From: Sipunculus nudus
Taxonomy: Eukaryota > Annelida > Sipuncula > Golfingiida > Sipunculidae
Direction: 5' to 3'
Assembly (NCBI GenBank): GCA_026874595.1
Contig: CM049313.1
Location: forward strand, 79,850,659 to 79,914,658
Length of the DNA: 64,000 bases
Shown: in pieces, positions 23,638-35,900 of the stretch
How positions within the stretch are numbered: position 1 is the stretch's first letter
Layout of the letters: every line of letters begins with the position of its first letter
Program-made: the position numbers and the translations under genes
The notes under the pieces: generated by a model
Databases searched by the model: none
Told to the model about the DNA's origin: nothing
What the model saw: only the letters and a program-made list of their open reading frames with translations

Positions 23638-25516
23638 TAGCTCAGCTGACTGTAGGTCATCTGAGCTATAGTCGTGGTCCTTTGTCCGTTGTCCGTCCGT
23701 CCGGCCGTTAACAGGGCACGTTTTAAAACCGTTGGACCTACAAATGCAAAATTCTGCATACCATTAGATGTCCCCAAAATCTCCTACCATACTGAAAATT
23801 GGGTCATTAGAACTTCGTTCCTTCGAGATATTAAGGAAAAACCTCCGTTTTCCATAAAAAAGCAATTGTTACACTTCAAGTCTGCCTAATATCAAAACCA
23901 CTGATCTGTTTTTGATCATATTTAGTATTCATATTCTTCCATATATTTTCTGTGCACATACCAAAAATTAAGTCAGTATTGGGTATTATTTTGAAGTTAG
24001 GGGCCTAAATATAATGCAATTTTAAAAAAAAATCAGGAAATATATTTGCTCACTTAACATGAGGATTTCTGAAGCTGAAGACTTTTTTTCAGGAATATAA
24101 CTTTATTTAATCAAGATTCAATTGTTTGCCCAAAATTAGATCTGAATTTTGCAAATTTTTCAAGTTATTAGCATAAATAAAAAATTAATACCTTAAATTT
24201 TGTCCAACTTTGGCAGTGGCACGTTTTTTCCCTGTAAGCACTGTTGATTTAATTTTCACAGCATATATACATAAGGATTTAATCTTTTCAAATCTGAAAT
24301 TTCAAAGAAATTGTTTGAAAAGAGTAGCTTTTATTCAAGTTTTCATACACCATGTCAAGTGTTGTTTATATCTGGCCCACCTAGTTGTACAGCCTTCACT
24401 TGCATTATGTAACCCACCCCAGGCAGCTTGCCTTGACCCAGCTTGGCCACTACTAGCAGGCTTCTCCTCTGCCCTGCACTCAACCCCCCCCCCCCTCCCA
24501 GCTGGTGCATAAACTAGATGAATGTTACAATTTTCTGTATTTTATTTTATTCTTGGACATGCTACATTTTAGATTTTTGGATTGTACCACCAGGGTTACA
24601 ATGATTAAAGTGCACATTTAATTGTGTCCACAAAGTGATGTATTGCTATGAAAGTATGGATGTTCATCAGATAAGTAATGCTTTACTTCAGAAGAGTAAA
24701 ACTTCACCAGGTGTGAAATTGACTATTAATTCCAGTTATTAATTATAGCTTAGATTGTAATTAGCATAATGATATTGTTTGTCCCTCATTCAACCAACAG
24801 TGTGTATACTTTATTTGAAAAGATGTTTTTATTTTATCAAATTTACTGAATCTTTTATTTTATTTCGGTGAATAAAATTAAGCTTGTCCTGAAAACTCCA
24901 ATGTGCAAAACTTTTAAATAGGAATTCAAGGAATAATTTTGTAGATACCATGTTGTGGCATTATTTTCTTTTACATTCAGTTTAAACATTTGATTTAAAA
25001 ATAATAAAATATATGTGTATGCATAATATGACCCAATGTGAGCTACAATCTGGATATATAATGATTGCAACTTAGAATTCCAATATTTTAACTTATATTT
25101 TCACTTTTATATTACAAATTTATAACACTTGTAAATAAAAAAAATGAATCAGATAAAAACTATTAAAGAAAAAAGTGGATATGCTAAAAAATAGGCTTAT
25201 ATATAAACTTAAATGCATTATTCCTTTGAAAGTGAATGAAGGTATTAGTCCATTCTGTCCACTTGCCTGTCCATTTGTAAATTTTTCATATGCATCACAG
25301 TATCTCAAAACTTTAACTGTTTTTCTTCATGACAGTCTTGTCAGAGTATTAGTTTGCAATCATATATTGAGAACTTTACTATAACCAAGTAGGAGGGCCC
25401 TTTCCTCTTAGCTTCTCATATGCTTATATAAATATAAAACATTACAATAGAATATTTTTCATATTTTGCATTTGCAAAAATTTCAAACTTTTGTCATGAC
25501 CAATGGGTCCTTTGTT
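23638..25516 (+). mobile_element. Family A element nested in another family A element
   Basis: Complete with 5' hairpin region and a GTCCGTCCGTCCGGCC microsatellite. It has a single core repeat (about 23768), a CCCCCCCC tract and a 3' end GACCAATGGGTCCTTTGTT. The T-run insertion point is visible on the left. Confidence 0.7.
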
Positions 25517-26395
25517 TATATTCTGGATTCTCAACATCATTGTTTGGCTAAAACTGAATAAATACCAGACATGGTGCAAATACTTTGCAAATGTATATGA
25601 ATATGAATATGAATATGAACTCCATTATAAAATTTCTTGCATAAGAATGGGAATTCAGGTAAAAATGAAAGTATTTGAATACCAGTGCAAATACTTTCAA
25701 AATGTATTCATGAATGCATATATTCTATAATATTAATTTAATAATTAGTTCAGTTATATTTTATTTAAAAAAATCATATGATTCTCTTATTTTTAATAAA
25801 TATTATATTGGCACAACATTTGTTATTAAATTTTAATAAATAGTTAAACTCTTTTATTCTATGTGCTGCTTATAAGTTATATGACCAGGTCAAAATCTGT
25901 GTGACAATAGCACTCCATTTGTTAATAAAATAAATGAAATCAATCCTGTTCCCTGTCTCCAACAATACTATCAAAATCATACATAAGCTAAACACCAACA
26001 ACTCATAATAAAGCTCATATTTATTACCACACAAAACCAGCATATGCCTCTTTCCCAAATCATATTTTTTATCATATATAACAGCTGAGCGCCGTGACCC
26101 ATGGGTCCCTTGTTTAATAAATAGTTAAACTCTTATATTATATGTTCTGCTTATAAGTTATATGGTCAAGTCAAAATCTGTGTGACAATAGTACTCCATT
26201 TGTTAATAAAATAAATGAAATCAATTCTCTTCTCTGTCTCCAAAGGTACTATCAAAATCATACATAAGCTTAACAACAACAACTCATAATACAGCTTATA
26301 CTTATTACCACACAAAACCAGCATGTGCATCATTTCTAAATCATATTTTTTATCATATATAACAGCTGAGCGCCGTGACCCATAGGTCCCTTGTT
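25517..26395 (+). mobile_element. Two family A 3' ends in series
   Basis: 25517-26114 carries a family A 3' segment ending GACCCATGGGTCCCTTGTT. 26115-26395 starts AATAAATAGTTAAACTC, continuing the 15560-23637 host, and ends at a second CCCTTGTT. The extra copy implies nested insertion or duplication; the exact order of events is not clear. Confidence 0.65.
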
Positions 26396-26634
26396 TTTTG
26401 CTTGAGATCAAAGTAACATTTCTGGAGAAGAACAAGTTTAAACATCTATAATTACCCTTAAACTGTTAAAATATGTAGAGTTGTTACTCATGAATGCTTT
26501 GCATATACCTGGAAACACCTCTGTAAAACAGACATTTCATCTGTCTTTGCCTTTCCTACTCTTGGCCCTAATGCAAGGAAAAATTACTTTGTTTAAATAG
26601 AAATTGATACTGTGTGGCTTCTACACTTGTTTTT

Positions 26635-26986
26635 TAGCTCAGCTGACTGTAAGTCAACTGTGGTATAGGTATGGCACTTTGTCTATCGTCCGTCCGGCCG
26701 TCTGTGAGCAGGGCACCAATCATTACTGCTGACCCTAGAAGCCAGTAACTAAAAATCTAGGGTGTCCATAAAAAATCTCCTTGGATACCTTAAATTAGGT
26801 CATTGCAACCTAGATTCTTCAAGCTATGGGGCTTCTAAGTACCTCCCAGAAAAATAAAAAAAAAATTATACGTGGATTATCATGAATCTTGCCTTGAATA
26901 TTGACCGTGACTAGTTTTGTCAATTTCTTAAAAGTGGTGCCACCACCTGTATTTTTTCTTAATTTTACTAATATTTTAAAATTTGT
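26635..26986 (+). mobile_element. Family A-like variant, 5' part
   Basis: AGCTCAGCTGACTGTAAGTC start in a T run, GTCCGTCCGGCCGTC microsatellite, then a body resembling 61081-62155 rather than the other A copies. Interrupted at 26987 by another family A element. Confidence 0.6.
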
Positions 26987-29617
26987 TAGCTCAGCTGACT
27001 ATAAGTCATCTAGCTATAGTCATGGTCCATTGTCCGTCGTCTGTCCGTCCGTCCGTCCGTTGATGTGGCACGTTTTGAAACCGTAAGACCTAGGAATCCA
27101 AAATTCGGCATAATGTTAGATGTCCCCAAGATCTCCTACCAAGCCGAAAACTGGGTCTTTGCGACTTTGTTCCTTTTAGAAATTAAGGAAAAAACTCAGT
27201 TTTTTATTAAAAACCTATTTTTACACTTCAGGACTGCCTAATATCAAAACCACTCATCTGTTTTTCCTCATATTTACCATAATTATTTCTCTATATAGTT
27301 CCTATGTACATGCCAAAAATTATGTCTGTATTATGTAAATTTAAAAAGTAATGGGCCCAAACATAATGCATTGTGTAAAAAATCAGGAAAGATATTTGAT
27401 CACTTAACACAAAATATGTTAAAGCTGCAGACTTTTTTTCCAGAAATATAACTTTAATTAATCAAAATTATATTGTATACCCAAAATTAGATCAAAATCT
27501 TTTTAATTTTTTTAAATATAAACAAAAATAAAAAATTGATTCCTTAAATTTCGCCCAACTTTGACCATGGCACGTTTTTTTCCTGTAAGTACTGTGGATT
27601 TAATTTTCACAGCATGTGTTTTTTAGCATTTTGTCTGTTAACACCAAAAATTTGAATCTGGTTGATCAAAAACTGTAGATTTTATTCTCATTTTCAAGCA
27701 CCATGTAACATATTGTTTACATCAAGCTAGTGTCATGCAGTTTGCAAGTGCTCAGCTCCCCAGCTTCAGCTCTCAGTTCCTAAAATTTGGCATGCAATTT
27801 GATGTCTCCAAAATCCCCTACCATGCCAAGAATTTGGTCACTAGGACTTAATACCTTTGAGATATTAATGAAAAACTTCATTTTTCCATTAAAAACCCAT
27901 TGTTACACTTCAAGACTGCCTAATATCAAAACCACTGATCTGACTTTAATCATATATAAATACATATTTTTCTATACATTCTCTATGCTCATGCCAGAAA
28001 TGATGTCAGTATTGCGTTATTGTTTTAAGTTTTCGGCCCAACATAATGCACTTTGTAAAAAATCAAGAAATATATTTACTCCCTTAACAAGAGGATTGCT
28101 GAAGCTAGAGATTTTTTGTCAGGGATGTAACATTATTTAATCAAGATTCAATTGAATACCCAAAATTAGTTCTGAATTTTTCAAATTTTATAAGTTATTA
28201 GTATAAATATAAAATTAGTACCTTAAATTTTGCCCAACTTTGACCATGGTATGTTTGTTTCCTGTGAGCACTGTTGATATAATTTTCATATCATGCACAC
28301 ATAAAGATTTCAGCTTTTTAGTTTAAATAGCTGAAAGAAATTGGCCAAAAATTGTAGCTTTTATTAATGTTTTTATGAGACCATGTCAGACCTTGGCTCT
28401 CTGTAGCACCTCTTGAGTCACCTGTATGTTGACCTTGTTGAACTTTCAGCAAATTATGCATGCTTGAGGCAAGGCATAAACTGGGGCTCCAGGGAGCTTA
28501 TAAAATAATGGCCAGCCACAGTTGATCCAGGTGTCCAACCCAACTCATCTAGTAGTTTTAACCAACAACATAACAATAAACAATAAATTTATAAATTTTT
28601 ATTGGTTTTTAATAACAAATTAAAGAAAAATAGAAAAGGAATTTGTTATTTGATAATAACAGGAAATTAACTTGCAGTTACCAATGATATAAGAATCTTG
28701 TATCGATGGATAGAATGTCACGTATTCCAAATAACACCATGCAGTCACCTATGGTATTTTTCAGTTCAATTTTAATGATAAAAAAGTAAATCATATTATT
28801 CATTACTAATCATTAGGGATCATATGAAGGAAATTAATGATAGACAAAGATGCAGTTGATAATATTATTATCTAGATTCATACTGTGTCTATAATTAGTA
28901 CATTGATGTGAAATTAGTCCAAAATGAATATATTACATTTTTTTTTAATATAAATAAAAGCCATAAAACCAGGTACTTATGATCATTATTTAAATGTGTG
29001 AATTTTGTATATTCTGGATTCTCAACATCATTGTTTGGTGAAAACTGAATAAATACCAGACATGGTGCGAATACTTTTCAATTGTATTTAAACACGAATA
29101 TGAATATGTACTCCATTATAAAATTTCTTTCATAAGAATGGGAATTCAGGTAAAAATGAAAGTATATGAATACCAGTGCAAATACTTTCAAAATGTATTA
29201 ATGAATGCATTCATGAATATATTCTTTAGTATTATTTTAATAATCATTTCAGTTATATTTTATTTGAAAAAATCATACTATTCTCTTATTATTTTCAATA
29301 AAAATTATATTTGGGACAATATTTGTAATTTTTTTTATAAATAGTTAAACTCTTATATTATATAATCTGCTTATAAGTTATATGGCCAAGTCAAAATCTG
29401 TGTGACAATCGCACTCCATTTGTTAATAAAATAAATGAAATTAATCCTCTTTCCTGTCTCCAAAGGTACTATTAAAATCATACATAAGCTAAACAACAAC
29501 AACTCATAATACAGCTTATTTTTATTACCACAAAAAAACCAGCATGTGCCTCATTTCTAAATCATATTTTTTTATCATATATAACAGCTGAGCGCCCTGA
29601 CCCATAGGTCCCTTGTT
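26987..29617 (+). mobile_element. Family A element, uninterrupted copy
   Basis: 5' hairpin (GACTATAAGTCATC), GTCCGTCCGTCC tract, two core repeats (27118 and 27802), AT-rich body, 3' end CAGCTGAGCGCCCTGACCC and CCCTTGTT. Useful as the empty-site reference for the TTAA insertion and for the nested copy at 23638. Confidence 0.78.
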
Positions 29618-29689
29618 TTACCATTAAATTACAACAATCATGTCAGTTTCTCAGCTGTGATTCCATCTAGTGTCCCAAAACCTGGTGTG

Positions 29690-29869
29690 TTTATTGATCA
29701 CAAGTGGATGCCCTATAGTAATCACCCTGTGAGTCTGTTTGTGAGTCTGTCTGTCCATCCATCCATCCAAACAAATTTGTTTCCAGATGATAACTCTAGG
29801 TTGGATTGACGTGGATTTCAAACATGACTTACACATGGCCCACCACTTAAGAAAGGACCTGTATGATTT
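29690..29869 (+). repeat. Family D/E host element, first piece
   Basis: Has CCCTATAGTAATCACCCTG and a GTCTGTCCATCC tract as in family D (4151). Cut at 29870 by family B. Apparent continuations lie at 32460-32930 and 37780-37965. Confidence 0.55.
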
Positions 29870-32459
29870 TTAGCGAACCTGTGAGCTTATGCGATGGTGT
29901 GGCGTTGTCCGGCGTCTGACGTCTGTACGTTAACCCATACTATCTTGAAAAGCAAGAATTAGCATCACGAAATTTAATGCATAAAATTAGTCATCTAAAA
30001 AACTTTTGCTTATTTTTTGGCTAACTGCATTTTCTTAGATTTTATAGGAAAAAACTAAAAAAGCTTAAAAAATCTTTTCCTCCAAATCTGATCAGCCAAA
30101 TTGTCCAATATTTTAAAGAAATGATTCCTGGAACAATCTGTCTCAAGTTTGTTCGAATGGTTTAAGTTCGGTGATTTTTGGCCAAGTTACAGGAAGTTGA
30201 ACTTGGTCATCTGTCCAAAAAAGCATATTAAAATTACAATCTCAGAAATGGCTTGAGCTGTCATCACCAAATTTTATGCCAATATTGGTCACATGAGTCA
30301 TATCTGAAATTGAGGTATTGGTGGCGCCACCTGCATCGGCCTTTTTTGTACGGGGGTCATCAGTGCCCGTATCATACTGACAGCTACAAATAACTTCTTC
30401 TCTGAAACCAAATGGCCAAATTGTTTAATATCGCAAAGAAATGATCCTAGGGTAGTGCTTTCTGAAGTTTGTTCAAATGGTCTAAGTTCAGTGACTTTTG
30501 GCTGAGTTATGGGAAGCTGAATTTAGTCATATGCCATAACAGCCCATTTTAGCTAAGTGGCTACAAAAATCTTCTTCTCAAAAACCACTGGGCCAAAATC
30601 TTAAATCTCACACATTAATTATCCTTAGATGTTGATAATTCAAGTTTGTTCAAATGGTCTCAGTTCAGTGACTTTTGGCTGAGTTATGGGAAGCTGAATT
30701 TAGTCATATGCCATAACAGCCCATGCTAGCTAAGTGGCTACAAAAATCTTCTTCTCAAAAACCACTGGGCCAAATTCTTAAATCTCACACATTAACTATC
30801 CTTAGATGTTGATAATTCAAGTTCGTTCAAATGGTTTTGATTCAATGATTTTTGGCTGAGTTATGGGAAGCTGAACTTTGCCATTTTGCTGTATTTTCCC
30901 ATATGAGTTATAAACCTACAAAACGTTTTTCGACTGATGATGATACTGAGGCCAGTTTGTTTAATATTTTGCAAGAATAATTTCCTGAATCATTCTTATA
31001 ATAATTGTCTATTATGGTTCCAAAAAATGAATTTTGGCTGAATTATAAAGATTGAATTGAGTCATTTTACCAAATATGTTAGCTGTGTGAAGCAGATACA
31101 TCTAGCCTAGCACCAGTTTATCAGCATCCATTACATCATGCCTCTAGACATTTAGATTTCAGGTTATCTATGGAAAATATTGACATAAATGTTTTTTTAA
31201 AAGCTTTTAAAAATGTAGATTTATGATATTACATATTACTCGTACACTAACTCATAATTTCTCAGGAATAACAGGAGCTACCATCCCCAAATGTTATGCA
31301 ATTATCTGTCACATATCAAATGTTGATGGATTCAGCTTATTTTTGCTATCTGCATTTACTTAGATTTTACAAGGAAAAAGCTGAAAAAAACTTTTAAAAG
31401 TCTTCTTGTAAACAGTCCAGCCAAATTGTTCAATATTTTACAGAAATGATCCCAGAGGCGAGCCCTCTCAAGTTTGTTCAAATGGTTTGTGTTGGATAAA
31501 TGTTAGCAGAGTTACATAACAGGCCAAGATTGTGTATGTTTCTTGAATAGGTTGAGAAACTGCCAACTGTTTCAGATTTGGCAACAGATCAAGAGTTCAT
31601 TCATTGCAGCCAAATATAGGTCAACAGTTCAATCAGTGCAGCCAAGCACAAGGCATGTGATCATCTCATGGGCAGCATGTGATCATCTCATGGGTAGCAT
31701 GTGATCACCTCATGAGTATCATGTGATCACCTCATGGGTGTCATGCCCCTCAGGGCTGCATATGAAGCCAATCTGTGAGCTTTTGCAATTGTGTGGCTAC
31801 TATTTCAGATTTGGCAATAGGCAAAAGGTCAGGCTGGATTTATTTATAGCTTTGGCAGACTGCCAACTGTGTCAGATTATGCAACAGGTCAAGAGTTCAC
31901 TCAGTGCAGCCAGGTACAGGTCAAAAGTTCACTCAGTCTAGCCAGGTGCAGGTCAAGAGTTCACTCAGTGCAGTAGCCAGAGCCAGTAATTTGTCACAGT
32001 ACACTCGGGGCAACAGCCTTTCTCACCTAAGCCTGGTCAGCCCCATGCATCAGACACAAGGTAAGTTTGATGTATTGGCCTGATATTCTGAACCTGTCTA
32101 TGTGTCTTTAATGGCTTTCTTGTTCACAAGACAGGTGTCGCCATCTACAATGACTTTTGCAAAGTGTATTTGCCTGCTTAATTCTATCGAAGAATTTGAT
32201 ATATCAGCCTGAAATTGGGATATTTGTACATGTCAAATAGCTTTGTCGTATACAAGACTGGTGGTGCCACCTACATTAATTTTTGTGTTGTGTGCACCCA
32301 TGCCAGAATTTCAGCAGTGATGTTTGTGTATTGTTTCTTGTTCAAAATGTTTAGTACTTGCATTGTTCATATATATGAAAAGTAGTGGTTCAGCATTGAA
32401 GCGTTATACCTGGTGTATATCCTTTTGCACAGGTTCGCATTAGGCCTGTAGGCCTTGTT
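29870..32459 (+). mobile_element. Family B element, copy 1
   Basis: 5' TTTTTAGCGAACCTGTGAGC and 3' GCACAGGTTCGCATTAGGCC plus TGTAGGCCTTGTT. GCGAACCTGTG is present in inverted form near the 3' end. Internally there are several diverged repeats; a unit of about 180 bp starting GTGACTTTTGGCTGAGTTAT occurs at about 30489 and 30669, but only once in the other copies. It contains the palindrome GGTGGCGCCACC (about 30322). No coding capacity. Confidence 0.75.
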
Positions 32460-32930
32460 ATGTCATGTGGTCAAAGGTCAAGGTCACAAGACTCACTTAT
32501 TTAAAAAGATTTTGGCTGCATTTTAAGCCAAGCTTTTAATCCCAAACTTTCTATCTTGCATATTTAGCTGACATGCCAGTATGGGGAGAGAATAATTGAT
32601 TTGGGGTCACAAGGTCACAGGGCCCATCCATTCACAAATTAGTTTAAGGATTATAATTCTGCTTTGGCTAGACAGATTGGCTTCAAACTATTATTTTACA
32701 ATTTTTTAGTGACCCACTACTAAAGTTAAGAACATTTTAATTTTCAGGGTCCAGAGGTCAAAGGTGTAGGTCACAGGAGCCACATCTTTAAAATGATTGT
32801 GGATGCACTGTAAATCAAACTTTTCATCATAAACTTTCCATCATTCACACATGGTTTACTTGCCCAAAATGGAAGAAATCTGTAGAATTTGAGGTAACCC
32901 AAGAGATCAAGGTCACTGGACCGCCCTTTT
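32460..32930 (+). repeat. Family D/E host element, second piece
   Basis: Lies between family B and family C insertions. Repeated phrases GGTCAAAGGTCAAGGTCAC and ATTTTGAGG-like text are shared with 61081-62155. Confidence 0.55.
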
Positions 32931-35900
32931 TAGTTCACTCTGTGAACTTATGCCATGGTGCAGCGTCCGCCGTCCACTGTCCACTGTCAACTGTCCACCG
33001 TCCACCGTCTGTTACCAAATATCTCAACAGCCAAAGCAGCTACCTTCATGAAACTTTGCAGAATTACTGATCATGGGATGGACATGCAAAAATAAGCTTT
33101 TGGTGGCGCCACCTATGTTGACCTACTTTCTGCAGGAAGAAATCGTCTTTTCGACTTCTTTCAAGATAAGTCATAAAGTATTAATATTGTGGCCTTCATA
33201 TCATAGTCAACAGTTCCTTAGAGGAAGGGGAATAATTTGAGTATAAATTCAGTCAAGTCATATTCAAGATGGCGTCTCTACGGAACTTCAAATTCTGTCG
33301 ATCGCAAAATATGACAGCTTGATGTGTTTCTATACATGATGTATTGTCTGTTACCAAATATCTTAGAAACTGCTGCAGCCTTCAGTTTCAAATTTCACAG
33401 GAATATTGATCATATGACTGCCAGATGATTTTGACCTCCAGATGGCGCCACCTGTGTTGACCTACTTTCTGCGGGAAAAAATGGTCTTTTCCACTTCTTC
33501 CAAGATAAGTCACAAAGTATTGAAATTTTGGCCTTCATATCATAGCCAACAGTTCCTTAGAGGAAGGGGAATAATTTGAGTATAAATTCAGTCAAGTCAT
33601 TTTCAAGATGGCGTCTCTACAGAACTTCAAATTGTGTGGGTCGCAAAATTTAGCAACTTGATGTGTTTCCATACAGGATGTATTGTCTGTTACCAAATAT
33701 TTTCGGAACTGCTGCAGCCTTCAGTTTCAAATTTCACAGGAATATTGATCATGTGACTGCCAGATGATTTTGACCTCCAGGTGGCGTCACCTGTGTTGAC
33801 CTACTTTCTGGGGGGAAAAATGGTCTTTTTACACTTCTTCCAAGATAAGTCACAAAGTATTGAAATTTTGGCCTTCATATCATAGCAAACAGTTCCTTGG
33901 AGGAAGGGGAATAATTTGAGTATAAATTCAGTCAAGTCATTTTCAAGATGGCGTCTCTACAGAACTTCAAATTGTGTGGGTTGCAAAATTTAGCAACTTG
34001 ATGTGTTTCCATACAGGATGTATTGTCTGTTACCAAATATTTTCGGAACTGCTGCAGCCTTCAGTTTCAAATTTCACAGGAATATTGATCATGTGACTGC
34101 CAGATGATTTTGACCTCCAGGTGGCGCCAGCTGTGTTGACCTACTTTCTGTGGGACATAATGTTCCTTTCCACTTCTTTCAAGATAAGTCGCAAAGTAAT
34201 AAAATTTTGGCCTTCATATTATAGCCAACAGTTCCTTAGAGGAAGGGGAATAATTTGAGTATAAATTCAGTCAATTCATTTTTTAAGATGGCGTCTCTAC
34301 AGAACTTCAAATTGTGTGGGTTGCAAAATTTAGCAACTTGATGTGTTTCCATACAGGATGTATCAGAGTATGCGAAATCCGTCGGTCCTGCGGACCTGAC
34401 CGGCTGAAAACGGGCGGGTCCGATAAAATCTCTAATCCAGCCGGACCTGGTGTCCGTCTGTTTCCCAGCATTACATATTATTCGAATTGGAGACCAACTT
34501 TCCTTAATTTGCTTGACTGTCACTGCGTAAACTGCTCCATGTGCATTTGTTGTTATAAATTTGATGGCAAAGCGAAGGCAGAATACAGATGGCCGTGATT
34601 CGCCTGTGCATTTAATTTCTTTAAAAAGATAAAATCGCAGCCAATCAAAATTTCCATAAGAGTTACTTATGAGCCATTCAGTCCGTCAGTCTAAACAACA
34701 GACGCTATTATTGGATAATTTGGTTCTCAGACATTTCGCAAGATGCCAATTCGCAGCGTCAAACGTGCCGTTTCGCCCCAGACGTTTTCGCGACTTCTTG
34801 TCAACGGGGCCAGGAGCCTAAATTATTTTTAAGTTGAAATGAGATAATCAACCATAACTCGCCAGTTTTGTATACTTGTGTGTCAAAAATTGTATGAAAG
34901 GACCCTCAGTTGGGAACTATCTGCATGAGAAATTTCACACGACATGCGCGGTGTCTTAGAATATAGTGCCCCACTGTCCCGCCAGAGGTCGTTCCTAAAT
35001 CAACATGTGTGCTGCGTGCGTTGCGATCAGGACATCAGGGGGCGAATTTGATTGTACAAAACGTCATGGTTACAAAACAACATTTTAAGTTTAAACCGAT
35101 CGGAAATGCAATAAAAGATTTAACTGATACAAGCCTTATTTTTTGTTTTGACGCTCACTGACTAGCCATTATAAATTAAATACCCAGGCATTTTCACCAT
35201 GTACCCATAGATCCTCTGAGCAAATAAAATTTCATTTTTTTTTTAATTTCCATACAACATTTCCCCTTTGAATGTATTAGAGATGTTAATTTGTATTTAT
35301 ACTTCTCAGTATTATATGAATAATTCTCTTGACACAAGTTATTAATGATAATTTTTAATCATAGAAAAATATAATTTGGCATTAAAATATCCAATAAATA
35401 TACTTCGTGGCAGGTCCTGCAGAAATCTGGCAGGACCGGCTATAAGCCCTCTGCAGCAGGACCTACTGTCCTCCTGCCAACTGCAAGTTTTCGCAAACTC
35501 TGATGTATTGTCTGTTACCAAATATTTTCGGAACTGCTGCAGCCTTCAGTTTCAAATTTCACAAGAATATTGATCATGTGACTGCCAGATGATTTTGACC
35601 TCCAGGTGGCGCCACATATGTTGACCTTCTTTCTGCGGGACAAAATGATCTTTTCCACTTCTTCCAAGATAAGTCACAAAGTATTGAAATTTTGGCCTTC
35701 ATATCATAGCCAACAGTTCCTTAGAGGAAGAGGAATAATTTGAGTATAAATTCAGTCAAGTCATATTCAAGATGGCGTCTCTACGGAACTTCAAATTCTG
35801 TCGATCGCAAAATATGACAGCTTGATGTGTTTCTAAACATGATGTATTGTCTGTTACCAAATATCTTAGAAACTGCTGCAGCCTTCAGTTTCAAATTTCA

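Noticed and set aside
34314-34598. 94-codon frame overlapping a 95-codon minus-strand frame
   Set aside because: Crosses the left end of the CAGAG-ended insertion and mixes host and insert sequence; no recognisable domain.
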